Below are positions 25,201 through 33,408 of a DNA stretch of 64,000 nucleotides, piece by piece. The notes below the pieces were generated by a model. That model was not told the origin of the DNA, made no database searches, and worked only from the letters and a program-made list of their open reading frames with translations. The translations under genes were made by a program, and so were the position numbers. The first letter of the stretch is position 1; every line of letters begins with the position of its first letter. The DNA is taken from NCBI GenBank assembly GCA_947495425.1, contig CANLYR010000002.1:124001-188000 (forward strand), written 5' to 3'. This stretch comes from an uncultured Aquimarina sp. Lineage in GTDB: Bacteria; Bacteroidota; Bacteroidia; Flavobacteriales; Flavobacteriaceae.

Positions 25201-25732
25201 CATCAAGATTGTTTGGTAAAGTAATAGTGATGAAATTATCATCTTCTAAATATGCATTTGCTGGAGGTTCTTGAATAGATATTTCTGGAAAAATTTTGAG
25301 ATCATAATCAAAATCATTAGCATGCTGAAAACTTAATTTACCAGACCTTTCAAAGCAATAGCTGTTAGGTATTGTAATTTCTCGATTGTGATAATCCCTA
25401 CTTTGGCAACCAATTCCTGATTTTTTTGCAGACTGTGCAGATAGATAAACTTCTAAAAAACGTTCATCCTTATCAAAAATGTGTCCTAATGGCAATTCAC
25501 CTCCAGAATTATTGAATCTATCATTGTAAAGTTCTGTTTCTGGACTTCCTCTCAAAACTACATAAGTCAATCCTCCTCTTCCTTTACAATTAGAAAATCC
25601 CTGATTTTGTTTCAAATTAAGTCTAAGTTTAAACTCAGCAGTCCCTGTTAAATCAAGTTGAGCATTAACGCTTACACACATTACAAATGCTACAAAAAAC
25701 AAGATTTGTTTTAAAAATAAATTCTTTCCCAT
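22274..25732 (-). CDS. Large T9SS cargo protein with SprB-like repeats
   Basis: A 1152-residue secreted protein. The signal peptide is MGKNLFLKQILFFVAFVMCV followed by SVNAQ. From about residue 370 it has repeats of the SprB type: Cys-x-(G/E)-G-x-(D/N)-G-x-(I/V) followed by GGxxxYxYxW, for example CYGGEDGEIHLEASGG, CTSGNNGTVSVEARGG and CFEGNDGTITVNVEGG, each ending in a VTVTDKKGC- or LEVIDNNDC-like strand. SprB is the gliding adhesin of Flavobacterium. A PKD-like region follows (about 1000-1065). The last 75 residues are a type A T9SS sorting domain (FIVYPNPNKGSFNTKITL, ending SGIYLLLLETPGGSETRKLV), so it should be exported by T9SS and attached at the surface. It is the only gene of the operon with such a domain. 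Confidence 0.9.
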   Translation of the reverse strand: MGKNLFLKQILFFVAFVMCVSVNAQLDLTGTAEFKLRLNLKQNQGFSNCKGRGGLTYVVLRGSPETELYNDRFNNSGGELPLGHIFDKDERFLEVYLSAQSAKKSGIGCQSRDYHNREITIPNSYCFERSGKLSFQHANDFDYDLKIFPEISIQEPPANAYLEDDNFITITLPNNLDASYYNWEYSVTQSDGTGANDFQPFNEFTNGRRTNNTPTLRIKGKEFLSFDDLGKKINIRVNPRCSVGSTSNVIDLEYLRTAPYIQSVVPSPTAVSCYDLEDASIRLTFSRAFEDRDKISIAILDLSKAEGNTYDTFVQYNNIVGADLDANHSLLLENIPPSAQGFQSEIILFAPGFYTDGTNHSRRLTVERPSLVTFNITQKVDIWCYGGEDGEIHLEASGGTDSGYEYTYKEKGSTKADDWLPFAPTSTTHIIKNLKPATYEVKIKDRNGCVAKVPTLNPITNEIELQDEPLIREATIDPIEKELSVDIFKINDPRAFGFKDGRIQATITGGTSYSDNPAFENGSYSFEWMDEDDNIINTTSTRVDGDNFIVVLHSVGKGKYKIIVRDQNYNPATNKEGCTETKSEIELNEPDPLEVKIEILNEISCNMDNQYGRGPDFEFPRDLLDQFQDGALIATVTGGIAFDRRTNADTDECRTSLRGYCYRWKKEVDGVWQEVQNLENFTPINDSIIVFQSVGKYALNIEDANGIELGIYEEYTVNDGSDKDGSREYRLTQHTDSIRDLPQPDKLELIFSSTPVTCTSGNNGTVSVEARGGSGEYEYEWNTRGAITPSLSDLYAGIYRVTVTDKKGCVVKGDVEVEQPNGLKIEATIVKNPTCFEGNDGTITVNVEGGVGPYKLRWDTGSISSTINNLKKGEYTLEVIDNNDCKAFKSFVLEDPAPIIVDIPEKRALCADQSLVLDIAIEDSGATYLWSGDNGFTSTNATVELTEASRYTATITSSLGCIGIASIDVNVFDTPIDADFLITTQAYAKEEIILVNVSEPIGEVVEWTIPEGIEVISKDNEKLVMKFDKEGAYDVLLTSHQGDCFQEFTKTILVQPEIESLITTVTDGEFIEEFIVYPNPNKGSFNTKITLADDANITIKIINLMSGMTVHEKSAKNNRDFLIDFSMSMPSGIYLLLLETPGGSETRKLVFE

Positions 25733-25739
25733 AATCCAA

Positions 25740-27824
25740 TTAATAACTTACTTCTACTTCTTTTGTTTGTGAATATTGCCCTTTACTCAATATTGCTTTA
25801 ATTGTATACACATATACCGATCCCGGATTTACACTAGCATCTACCAACTTATTAATTTTGGCAGGTATTTGTTTCCAGAGTACAGGTTTCCCTTCCTTCT
25901 TATGTTTATACACCATTAGTTCAACAACTTCATTTGGCATTTTCCTCCATGAAACTGTAATATTTTTATTTACTCTATCAGCAATTGCTGCAAATCCATT
26001 AATAAAATCTTTTTTAATTTTATTTACATAGTTTACAGTTATTGGTGTTGAAGGTGCAGATTTAAGTTTACTATCATCTTCAGCAAAAATTGCATACCTA
26101 TATTTTGCATTGGATTGTGCTGTATGATCGGTAAATTTTGTTATCGTATCTGTTTTATAGACCAATTGCCATCCCTTGTGAGCTTCAGCAACTTTTTGAC
26201 GAAACAATTGATGCGATACCACATCATCGCTACTACTATTGATCCATTGTAAAAAGATACCATCTTCGATCACTTTGTATGTTGAAAAAATAGGAGATGA
26301 TGGCGGAACTACATCGGGTTTTTTTAAGGCAAGCTTTTCTGAAAATTCAGACATATTAAAACGTTGATCTACCGCAACAACCTGATAAAAAACTTTACTA
26401 TTTAAAGATTTAATTTGTACTGTATCAATAAATGTATTTGCCTGTATTGGAGAAACTGTAAGCTGTGAGACTTCTTCATTTTCAAGATTCCCTCTAAAAA
26501 CACGATACCCTAACATATCTTTTTCTGTATTAGCCTCCCATTTAAGGTTTACAACTCCCAAAGTATCCACAACTCCCTTAACCCCCATTGGTGCAGCTGG
26601 TGGTATAGAATCTATTGTTTGAACAAATTCTGAGAACGATGTTGTTTTTTGATTATTTTTACCAATAGCCATCACTTTAAAATAATTTGATGGGGTTAGG
26701 TCTTTATATTTAGTTGTTCTAGATGTAACAGGTATATCAGTTTTAACTACTTTATAAGGACCTCTTTCTTGAGGTGCCCAAATTAATTCAAATTTGGTAA
26801 TTTGCTTTTCTGCTTCTTCTGAAAATTCCCAAAAAACATCGACTCCTCCAGTATCATCTAATCTATAGTTTGAAATATGAGGTACAGCAGCTAATTTTTT
26901 GACTCCTTGTGCAGAAACTACTTCTGATGGTGGGCTTTGTTCGCCAAAAGGAGAAATACCCTTAACTCTGTAGTAATATGTCTTATCGTTTTGGGATAAA
27001 GTATCTACATAATACATCCTTCTGGCTGGAGCATTGGGTTTGTCATTTAGATTGACTAACGGCGTATCATCCCCCAATCTTTTAAAATCTTTTCCGTTTT
27101 CAGAACGTTCTACATAATAGGATGTAAATACTGACTTAAACATGCGATACTCCCACGTTAACAGAATATTTTTATCATCTGGCACTGCAATCAAGTCTAT
27201 GGGTTTAGGCAGAGGTTCTAATGTTGTAGTATTAATTACTACAGATCCCATTTCTATCTTTAATATATCAATCGGCACCAGACTCTTAATCCTATATAAA
27301 TATTCTTCACCGGCAATTACAGAGGTATCTTCATATCCTAATGCTGCCTTTTTTGAAATTTCGAAGTTCATATCTGCGGCAAACAATGCAAATGAAAATC
27401 GTTGTTCGGCTTCTTTTGACTTATTAATTATTTGTGCCAAACCACCTTGTTCCATACTCTCAACTTCAAAATTTTCTCCGTATAAAGATTGTGCCAATAC
27501 AGCTGCATAATCATTTTTATTTACTTCTTCTTCCCATGCCTCCAAGGGATCGGGAACAAGCATGGTTTCTAAAACAACTTTTTTATTAGGAGGTGAAATT
27601 AGTTTTCCATCCTTTTTGATTGTATATCGCTCTAGAGTGTAGCCATATTTGTTGTTTTTCATCCAAGCAGAGGCATTAGTAGGTGCCCAGCGTAAGAGAA
27701 TCTTTCCGGTTTGGGCTCTAGCTAGTATCATTATTTCTGGCACATCAGTATCATTAGTTTGAGAAATAGAACTCAAACCACAACAATAGGTAAGAAAAAG
27801 AAATATGTATATTTTAATTTTCAT
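25740..27824 (-). CDS. Exported protein with multiple fibronectin type III domains
   Basis: A 694-residue secreted protein. Signal peptide MKIKIYIFLFLTYCCGLSSI then SQT. Several FN3-type domains are visible through their W-x(2-3)-N/E cores and Y-x-Y/F-R-V/I strands: ILLTWEYRMF with KTYYYRVKGISPFGE, VVNLKWEANTEKDMLGYRVF with VFYQVVAVDQ, and IFLQWINSSSDDVVSHQLF with YRYAIFAEDD; the last is ITVSWRKMPNEVVELMVY with VYVYTIKAI. The first 190 residues hold a less clear FN3-like part beginning ILLRWAPTNASAW. FN3 arrays in Bacteroidota are extracellular spacers or adhesion modules. It begins 3 bases after the 1593-residue gene and ends 7 bases before the T9SS cargo gene. Confidence 0.85.
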   Translation of the reverse strand: MKIKIYIFLFLTYCCGLSSISQTNDTDVPEIMILARAQTGKILLRWAPTNASAWMKNNKYGYTLERYTIKKDGKLISPPNKKVVLETMLVPDPLEAWEEEVNKNDYAAVLAQSLYGENFEVESMEQGGLAQIINKSKEAEQRFSFALFAADMNFEISKKAALGYEDTSVIAGEEYLYRIKSLVPIDILKIEMGSVVINTTTLEPLPKPIDLIAVPDDKNILLTWEYRMFKSVFTSYYVERSENGKDFKRLGDDTPLVNLNDKPNAPARRMYYVDTLSQNDKTYYYRVKGISPFGEQSPPSEVVSAQGVKKLAAVPHISNYRLDDTGGVDVFWEFSEEAEKQITKFELIWAPQERGPYKVVKTDIPVTSRTTKYKDLTPSNYFKVMAIGKNNQKTTSFSEFVQTIDSIPPAAPMGVKGVVDTLGVVNLKWEANTEKDMLGYRVFRGNLENEEVSQLTVSPIQANTFIDTVQIKSLNSKVFYQVVAVDQRFNMSEFSEKLALKKPDVVPPSSPIFSTYKVIEDGIFLQWINSSSDDVVSHQLFRQKVAEAHKGWQLVYKTDTITKFTDHTAQSNAKYRYAIFAEDDSKLKSAPSTPITVNYVNKIKKDFINGFAAIADRVNKNITVSWRKMPNEVVELMVYKHKKEGKPVLWKQIPAKINKLVDASVNPGSVYVYTIKAILSKGQYSQTKEVEVSY

Positions 27825-27827
27825 CTA

Positions 27828-30800
27828 CTAAAATTCTATTGGATTTTTAAATCGATAAGACGAACTGGTTCCTTTTATGTTGCCAGGAAGTACATACTGC
27901 AATATTACATCATAATTGCCTGTTCGCATGTAAGGCAGTGTTCTTCCTAAAATGCTTAGTGCTTCATCTCCTTCTTGTAATTGACCATCTATATAGGCAT
28001 TATTAACTTTGGTATAGATATCCCTGTAATCAATATTATATATTTCCATTAAATTATATCGATAAGGAAATCTCGATTTTCTCCAATTAAAATACACATC
28101 ATTTTCAAGCCCTGTAAGATAACTGGTTAATATTGGTAATGCTTTCTTTGGTCTAAATCCATATTCAGTAATATCCCGTGAAACCGTTATACTTTTATTA
28201 GGTTCATATTTTTGGTATATTAAAGGGTCTATGTCTTTTCCGAAATAGTCATCTTTTAGATCAGCTTCAACAGAAACCAATGGCAACTCTTCAGAATATT
28301 TACTCCCCACTAATTCTACAATATCAAAACCTTCATAATTTTGGACTCCATTTGTTAGAAATAATACTTTTGAATCTACTTTACCCCAAAAGTAATCTGT
28401 TGCTTTAATTTGCTTTATTTTATTCTTAAAGGTTTTATGATCACTTGATTTAAATTCGTAGGTTAATCGATCTATTTCTCCGTCTTTAATTATACTTTCT
28501 GCTTGATTTTTACGTACCTCTACTGAATTTTCTTCATCATAATTTGTTTTGTCTGTAGCTGTCTGATTTCTAGATGCTGTACCTGCTCCTTTAGGAGAAC
28601 TTACAATAGTCATCATATACTTAGTATCCTGACTTACTTTTGGAAGTTTATACACTACTTTATTATCCCCGTTATCATATCCAAAGTTTGATTCTGCAAT
28701 ATTTCCTGTATCTTCTACATATTTAACAGTACTTTTCCATTGAGAATCATCGAATAGATAATCCTGTCCTCTTTGTAATTGGATATATCCTTTATCATAT
28801 TCATCAGAATAAAACATTTGTTGGTCTACAACAGGATATGAATATTGAATATTATGTAATGGGATATGGTCTGGCGCACCACCTGTAACAAAATTACGTT
28901 CTTCTGTTTCTATAGCTTTTTGACCTTCTTCTAAGATAGTTACATAACTTCCATTAATTCGTTCTTGAAAACTCACCTCTGCCGTTACTTTTAGTTTTGT
29001 ATCCGGAGGTAATATATCATCAGAGATAAAGGTTACGCGATCATTCATACGACCCCATTCTAGTTCACCTACAATTTCTTCTCCTTTTTCATTAATAACA
29101 TTAAAACGTTCCAGAATTACTTTATATGTTTTATCGCCATCATCCTCGGGAATAACTATAGGCTGGTTTACCTTCATAGCAAATGCAGCTTGTGGAGCTG
29201 CAAAAACGTCTACTTCATTACTCCCATCTTTTGGAGTAAGATCCGTAATCATTTTAATTCCTCCTAGCGGAGAAGCGTTGTCTAATTCACATTCTTTACC
29301 AATGGTCATTTTAAACCTAAAACTACCTTTTACCAAACCTCCCAGAAGATCGTAATAACCGCCAACATACCCTCTGAACCAAAATGGATTAGGCCCTTTT
29401 CCTTGTAGTAGTACAGCGGCACCACCCTTGATAATTGGTATTTTCTTTCTTATAAAAAACAGTTTGATATTAATACCCAGTTCCCCTTGTAAGTACGCAT
29501 AAGATTGTCCATTGGCATACCACCCATCAATACCAATTGGATCACTGCTTCCGACACATTTGGCTTCACCATAGTCTTTGAGCATAATATCAAACCCAAC
29601 ACCTGCCTGGAAGCGTGCATATAAAATCAAAAAGTTTAAATCCCCTGTGTCAATTTTGAAATCAGCACCAAAAGCAAAACCTCTTCCTTCGCCTAAGGCA
29701 TTTAAATCTCGCATGTAGTCCAACTCTGCTGCATCAACTCCTAATATTTCAGCAACCTCTGGTGGTGGTGGTGGACTACCTGGAATACGATCTCCCATCA
29801 TAAAATATCCACCTGTTTCTAGACTGAAAGATCCCACTCCCATTTTAAGGCCAAGTCGATCAGTAGGAGTACCCATATGAAAATACCATTCGTCTGGTGA
29901 GATATGAACAACAGCCCATCCAGCCCTACCCTGAGAGGCTCGACCTTGAACAATCCCTCCTGCAACATTTACAAAAATATCCAATTGTGCATGAAATGAT
30001 TTGTTTACAAAATCAAACTGCATTCCCAATTTTGCTTTGATAGCAGCTTCTAAACTTAATTCTGGTTTATATTCTGTATCGGCTTTTGTAAGAAATACAT
30101 TTCCTTTACCATCTTTACCTTTTACTAATTTATCAATTTGTCCTTCTAATTTATCACCTACCATTCCTTCAAGTTTCTCTGTAAGTTTAGCCATTGGATT
30201 AGGAAGCTTAAAGGGCTTCATCACGGAGGCTTCACCAAAGAAACCTAATCGATTTACTCCTCCTTTATTATTAAACTCAATTTCAAAACCAGCACCAATT
30301 GCTACTGCTGCATCAGAACCTATATTACCAAACACCATAGCTTTTACTCCTAAACTGGTGGATCTATTTGGAATATAAGATAATCCGGATGGTGAAAATT
30401 CTGTGATATTAGCTTCTGGTCTACGCATCATGCGATAGTATGCTCCTCCGGCAAAACCTGTTATGTTGAAAGATGGGGCTACAGGAATAGTCAATCCATG
30501 AATTGCTGCATCTACATACCAATATCTAAAATCTTTTCTACCAAAAATTGCTTTTGCTGTAATGGGTTTAATTTTACCAAATTCGGCACTTACTTCTGCA
30601 GAAAATCCATCACCATACTCGGGATCATCTTCCATAAGTTGAAGGCTTCCGCTTATTTTCATACCTCCCAGATCGGCACTTAAATCAATAGCAGTTAGCT
30701 CAACTCTATTAAATTTCCAACGTTGGTGGCGTTGTTGTTCCTCAAATTTTCCTATTACTCGAACTGATGCTCCCCCAGCAAACCCTTTTTTCATGAGGTT

Positions 30801-32609
30801 CACCATGATATCAAACTCAATACCGGCCTCGTAATCATTAGCTCTAAATCCTATATTCGCAATAGATACCGGGAAATTAGCGAGTTTAACTTCATCTTTA
30901 TATCCAAAATAGTCTACTTTAATAATAGGAGATTCGGTTTGTAATACTAAATTCTGAAACTCTATTCCTTTAAATTGTATTGTTTTCTTTGTGTCTTTAC
31001 CTTCTTCATCTTCGATCTTTTCACCTTCCCGTTCCATCGAATCTTTCTGGCTGGCAGAAATTGCCATTCTCCCATTAAGAACGGCTTTAGGTCTAAACTT
31101 GCCATCTCGAACAGCTAGTTCTACGCCAGAATTTGGTAATAACTGAGCCTTAGCTTTAAATACATCAAAATTTATAGTATCTAGTGTAGATACGGTTAGC
31201 GAATATTCATCTTCAGAGATAATACCGGCATATCCAAGTCCTAATTTGTTTGATTGCTCTGCATTATGACCCTGACCCGTTTTCAATTTAGAAACAGGTA
31301 ACACTACACGACCTGCAAAACCTGCTCCTACAAGTCGATTTGCAGCCAATTCAATTCCTATCTCATCCACAGAAAATGCCCATGCTTTTGATTCGGACGT
31401 TCGGCCAGATTCTAATGGAATTATATTTTTTGCAGCAAAATATCCCGAGACACCATAACTATCTATTATTAAATTAGCTGCTTCAAAAGCTACTCTACTT
31501 TTTTTAGTAATAGTTTCTGTCGTTTCGAACTCATCTGGCATCCCTATTTTTAGGGATTCAACGAATACACCCCGCCATGTTTCTGGCGAGGGTTGTAATA
31601 ATCCTTTATCATGATAATATTGAGGGAAATTAACATTTTCTGTTCTTAGGTCACTAAAATCAAAAACAGCATTATTCACAGAAAACATAAATTTATCTTC
31701 TTGTCCAGCCAATACAAAAGGAGAAAGACTTATTTCTACAATGAGATCATTCCAATCTGATGCGATTGCTCTAAAAGATCCCTTAACCCTATTATCAATT
31801 AATATGGGTTCTCTTACTGCTCCCGTGTATTTTACCTTTTCGGGGAGTGGTTTTCCAGAAGGGTCAACAGGTACTATCATACTACGAGAAAACTGTACTT
31901 CACCTTCCAATCCCATTTCTTTAACCCCGTCACAATTAATTGTCACAAAAGTTCTGTTTTGTGTGTTGCCCGTTTTATAATCAAATCCTCCTTTGAGAAT
32001 TAATAACCAATTCCCACCATTAAAAGGAATAAAAATATCCCCTAATAAAACCAAGTTAGCATCACCTACAATTCCTCCTTGATGTGATAATTTTACATTA
32101 TTAGCACCAAAAAATAACTCTATAGGTAATCCTTTATCATCAGATTGAGGTAAAATAACTTTTACAAAAACGGTAAGCTCTGTATAATCTTTATTGAATA
32201 CTGCTTTAGTAAAACCTAATTGATACTCTACTTCGTTTATTGTTTTTTTAATTCCTACCGGCAATACCTGAATATCCTCATTACGGAAAGAACCAATCCA
32301 ACGACCAGTACTGTCAATTTCTCTAAATCCCTTTTTAGCTTCTGATTTTGATTTTTCAATATCATTTGACATTGCCGGGAATTCACTCTTAATATTATCA
32401 AAAGTAAATTCTGGTGAAGAAACAATGTTAACCGATTTTTGAATTGGAAATTTTTTATCTAACTCCGGAAAATGAACAAAATTGGTGTTTGTTACAATTT
32501 CTTCTACCGGATTAGTTGTTCGAGTAGATAGTGTATCTTTTTCACTTGCAATTAAGCAAAAAGATTGCATGCTTATAGCCCATACAAGTAGGAGTAATTT
32601 TATTTTCAT
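27828..32609 (-). CDS. Giant exported protein (1593 residues), first gene of the toxin operon, unknown function
   Basis: A very large secreted protein with signal peptide MKIKLLLLVWAISMQSFCLI then ASEK. I do not recognise a family. Residues about 40-450 are an all-beta part; residues about 450-1110 are rich in amphipathic strands with Gly turns (GFAGGASVRVIGKF, GGMKISGSLQLMEDD, FGKIKPITAKAIFGRKDF) which look like stacked repeats or a large barrel. A Pro run (SPPPPPEVAEIL, near residue 950) interrupts it. The last 450 residues hold beta domains (TDLTPKDGSNEVDVFAAPQA, then VTFISDDILPPDTKLKVTAE) resembling Ig-like or FN3 modules, and end YRFKNPIEF with no T9SS sorting domain. It could be an outer-membrane platform for the operon; that is inference. 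Confidence 0.75.
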   Translation of the reverse strand: MKIKLLLLVWAISMQSFCLIASEKDTLSTRTTNPVEEIVTNTNFVHFPELDKKFPIQKSVNIVSSPEFTFDNIKSEFPAMSNDIEKSKSEAKKGFREIDSTGRWIGSFRNEDIQVLPVGIKKTINEVEYQLGFTKAVFNKDYTELTVFVKVILPQSDDKGLPIELFFGANNVKLSHQGGIVGDANLVLLGDIFIPFNGGNWLLILKGGFDYKTGNTQNRTFVTINCDGVKEMGLEGEVQFSRSMIVPVDPSGKPLPEKVKYTGAVREPILIDNRVKGSFRAIASDWNDLIVEISLSPFVLAGQEDKFMFSVNNAVFDFSDLRTENVNFPQYYHDKGLLQPSPETWRGVFVESLKIGMPDEFETTETITKKSRVAFEAANLIIDSYGVSGYFAAKNIIPLESGRTSESKAWAFSVDEIGIELAANRLVGAGFAGRVVLPVSKLKTGQGHNAEQSNKLGLGYAGIISEDEYSLTVSTLDTINFDVFKAKAQLLPNSGVELAVRDGKFRPKAVLNGRMAISASQKDSMEREGEKIEDEEGKDTKKTIQFKGIEFQNLVLQTESPIIKVDYFGYKDEVKLANFPVSIANIGFRANDYEAGIEFDIMVNLMKKGFAGGASVRVIGKFEEQQRHQRWKFNRVELTAIDLSADLGGMKISGSLQLMEDDPEYGDGFSAEVSAEFGKIKPITAKAIFGRKDFRYWYVDAAIHGLTIPVAPSFNITGFAGGAYYRMMRRPEANITEFSPSGLSYIPNRSTSLGVKAMVFGNIGSDAAVAIGAGFEIEFNNKGGVNRLGFFGEASVMKPFKLPNPMAKLTEKLEGMVGDKLEGQIDKLVKGKDGKGNVFLTKADTEYKPELSLEAAIKAKLGMQFDFVNKSFHAQLDIFVNVAGGIVQGRASQGRAGWAVVHISPDEWYFHMGTPTDRLGLKMGVGSFSLETGGYFMMGDRIPGSPPPPPEVAEILGVDAAELDYMRDLNALGEGRGFAFGADFKIDTGDLNFLILYARFQAGVGFDIMLKDYGEAKCVGSSDPIGIDGWYANGQSYAYLQGELGINIKLFFIRKKIPIIKGGAAVLLQGKGPNPFWFRGYVGGYYDLLGGLVKGSFRFKMTIGKECELDNASPLGGIKMITDLTPKDGSNEVDVFAAPQAAFAMKVNQPIVIPEDDGDKTYKVILERFNVINEKGEEIVGELEWGRMNDRVTFISDDILPPDTKLKVTAEVSFQERINGSYVTILEEGQKAIETEERNFVTGGAPDHIPLHNIQYSYPVVDQQMFYSDEYDKGYIQLQRGQDYLFDDSQWKSTVKYVEDTGNIAESNFGYDNGDNKVVYKLPKVSQDTKYMMTIVSSPKGAGTASRNQTATDKTNYDEENSVEVRKNQAESIIKDGEIDRLTYEFKSSDHKTFKNKIKQIKATDYFWGKVDSKVLFLTNGVQNYEGFDIVELVGSKYSEELPLVSVEADLKDDYFGKDIDPLIYQKYEPNKSITVSRDITEYGFRPKKALPILTSYLTGLENDVYFNWRKSRFPYRYNLMEIYNIDYRDIYTKVNNAYIDGQLQEGDEALSILGRTLPYMRTGNYDVILQYVLPGNIKGTSSSYRFKNPIEF

Positions 32610-32633
32610 AAAACAATGTTAAATTCAGGTGTA

Positions 32634-32663
32634 CAATGATACAAAAAAAATTACTTTTAACAA
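32634..32663 (-). promoter_or_regulatory. Candidate promoter of the large toxin operon
   Basis: Minus strand: TTG (32663-32661), 19 bases, then TATCATTG (32641-32634), one mismatch to TAnnTTTG. It lies 25 bases before the ATG at 32609, and no other good candidate was seen in the spacer. Confidence 0.5.
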
Positions 32664-32760
32664 CTGAAAATCATAGGTTATAACTCTTAATTCATGAAAA
32701 CACGCTATAAGTTCTTTGAAAATTAAGAATATTTTACACTTAACAATACTACTGTTTTAA

Positions 32761-32810
32761 CATAAAAAACTCTAAATCTTCAATTTTATTAATATTTAGA
32801 GTTTTTTATG
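32761..32810 (-). terminator. Strong terminator between the small lipoprotein and the large operon
   Basis: A perfect 17-base inverted repeat, CATAAAAAACTCTAAAT (32761-32777) and its complement (32794-32810), with a 16-base loop. It ends transcription from the 33336 gene and may work in both directions. Confidence 0.8.
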
Positions 32811-32865
32811 TTAAATAAATAGACAAAATGTTATATATGAAAATTTAAAACTCTGTTTTAAAATA

Positions 32866-33336
32866 TTACATTTTGCTTGACAGCTCATTAAGCTGTTTTG
32901 ATTTTACTTGCATGTAATTACTCAACTTTTCGATTTCTTCTCCCGGAAGTTTAGACATCATTTGATTATATTGTTTTGTAAGTGCATTACTCTCATCACT
33001 CAACTTGAAAAAAGCTTCGGTGTCCTGAGATGCAACAGCCTTTCTATAATTGGCAACATATCGTTCATAATTTCTAATATATTTTTTTGAATCGGCATTA
33101 TCTGTATACCAAGAAGTACCTGGTATTTTCATTGTAGTGTTCTTTTTAACCGCTTTTTTCCTAGGCTTTTTTTTCTTCTTTTTTGCAACGGGCTTTTCTT
33201 CAACTTTCTCCACAACCTCAACAGAATCCTTTACTACCTCTACAACGTCTAATCGATCAGTCTTTGGATCTTTCTTACAAGATAATAATAATACTGGCAA
33301 TACTAAAAGAATAGAAATTAGAATGCTATTTTTCAT
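32866..33336 (-). CDS. Lipoprotein with Lys-rich linker, unknown function
   Basis: A 156-residue lipoprotein. Signal peptide MKNSILISILLVLPVLLLSC puts the lipidated Cys at residue 20. An acidic-then-basic linker (VEKVEEKPVAKKKKKKPRKK, about residues 41-60) is followed by a helical domain of about 85 residues starting IPGTSWYTDNADSKKYIRNY, with three amphipathic helices. The linker could pass through peptidoglycan or bind a negatively charged partner. I do not recognise the family. It is separated from hisS by 72 bases and followed by a strong terminator. Confidence 0.7.
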   Translation of the reverse strand: MKNSILISILLVLPVLLLSCKKDPKTDRLDVVEVVKDSVEVVEKVEEKPVAKKKKKKPRKKAVKKNTTMKIPGTSWYTDNADSKKYIRNYERYVANYRKAVASQDTEAFFKLSDESNALTKQYNQMMSKLPGEEIEKLSNYMQVKSKQLNELSSKM

Positions 33337-33408
33337 AAGTTTTTTATTTATAAGAGTATGAAATATTTAATTTTACTTAATGTTTAGACCTATCAATTTA
33401 ATAAATTT

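Noticed and set aside
29760..29776. Repeated TGG units as a microsatellite
   Set aside because: It is explained by a run of five Pro codons in the 1593-residue protein.
33137..33361. Plus-strand frame rich in Phe as a membrane peptide gene
   Set aside because: It is the antisense shadow of the Lys-rich linker of the lipoprotein gene on the other strand.
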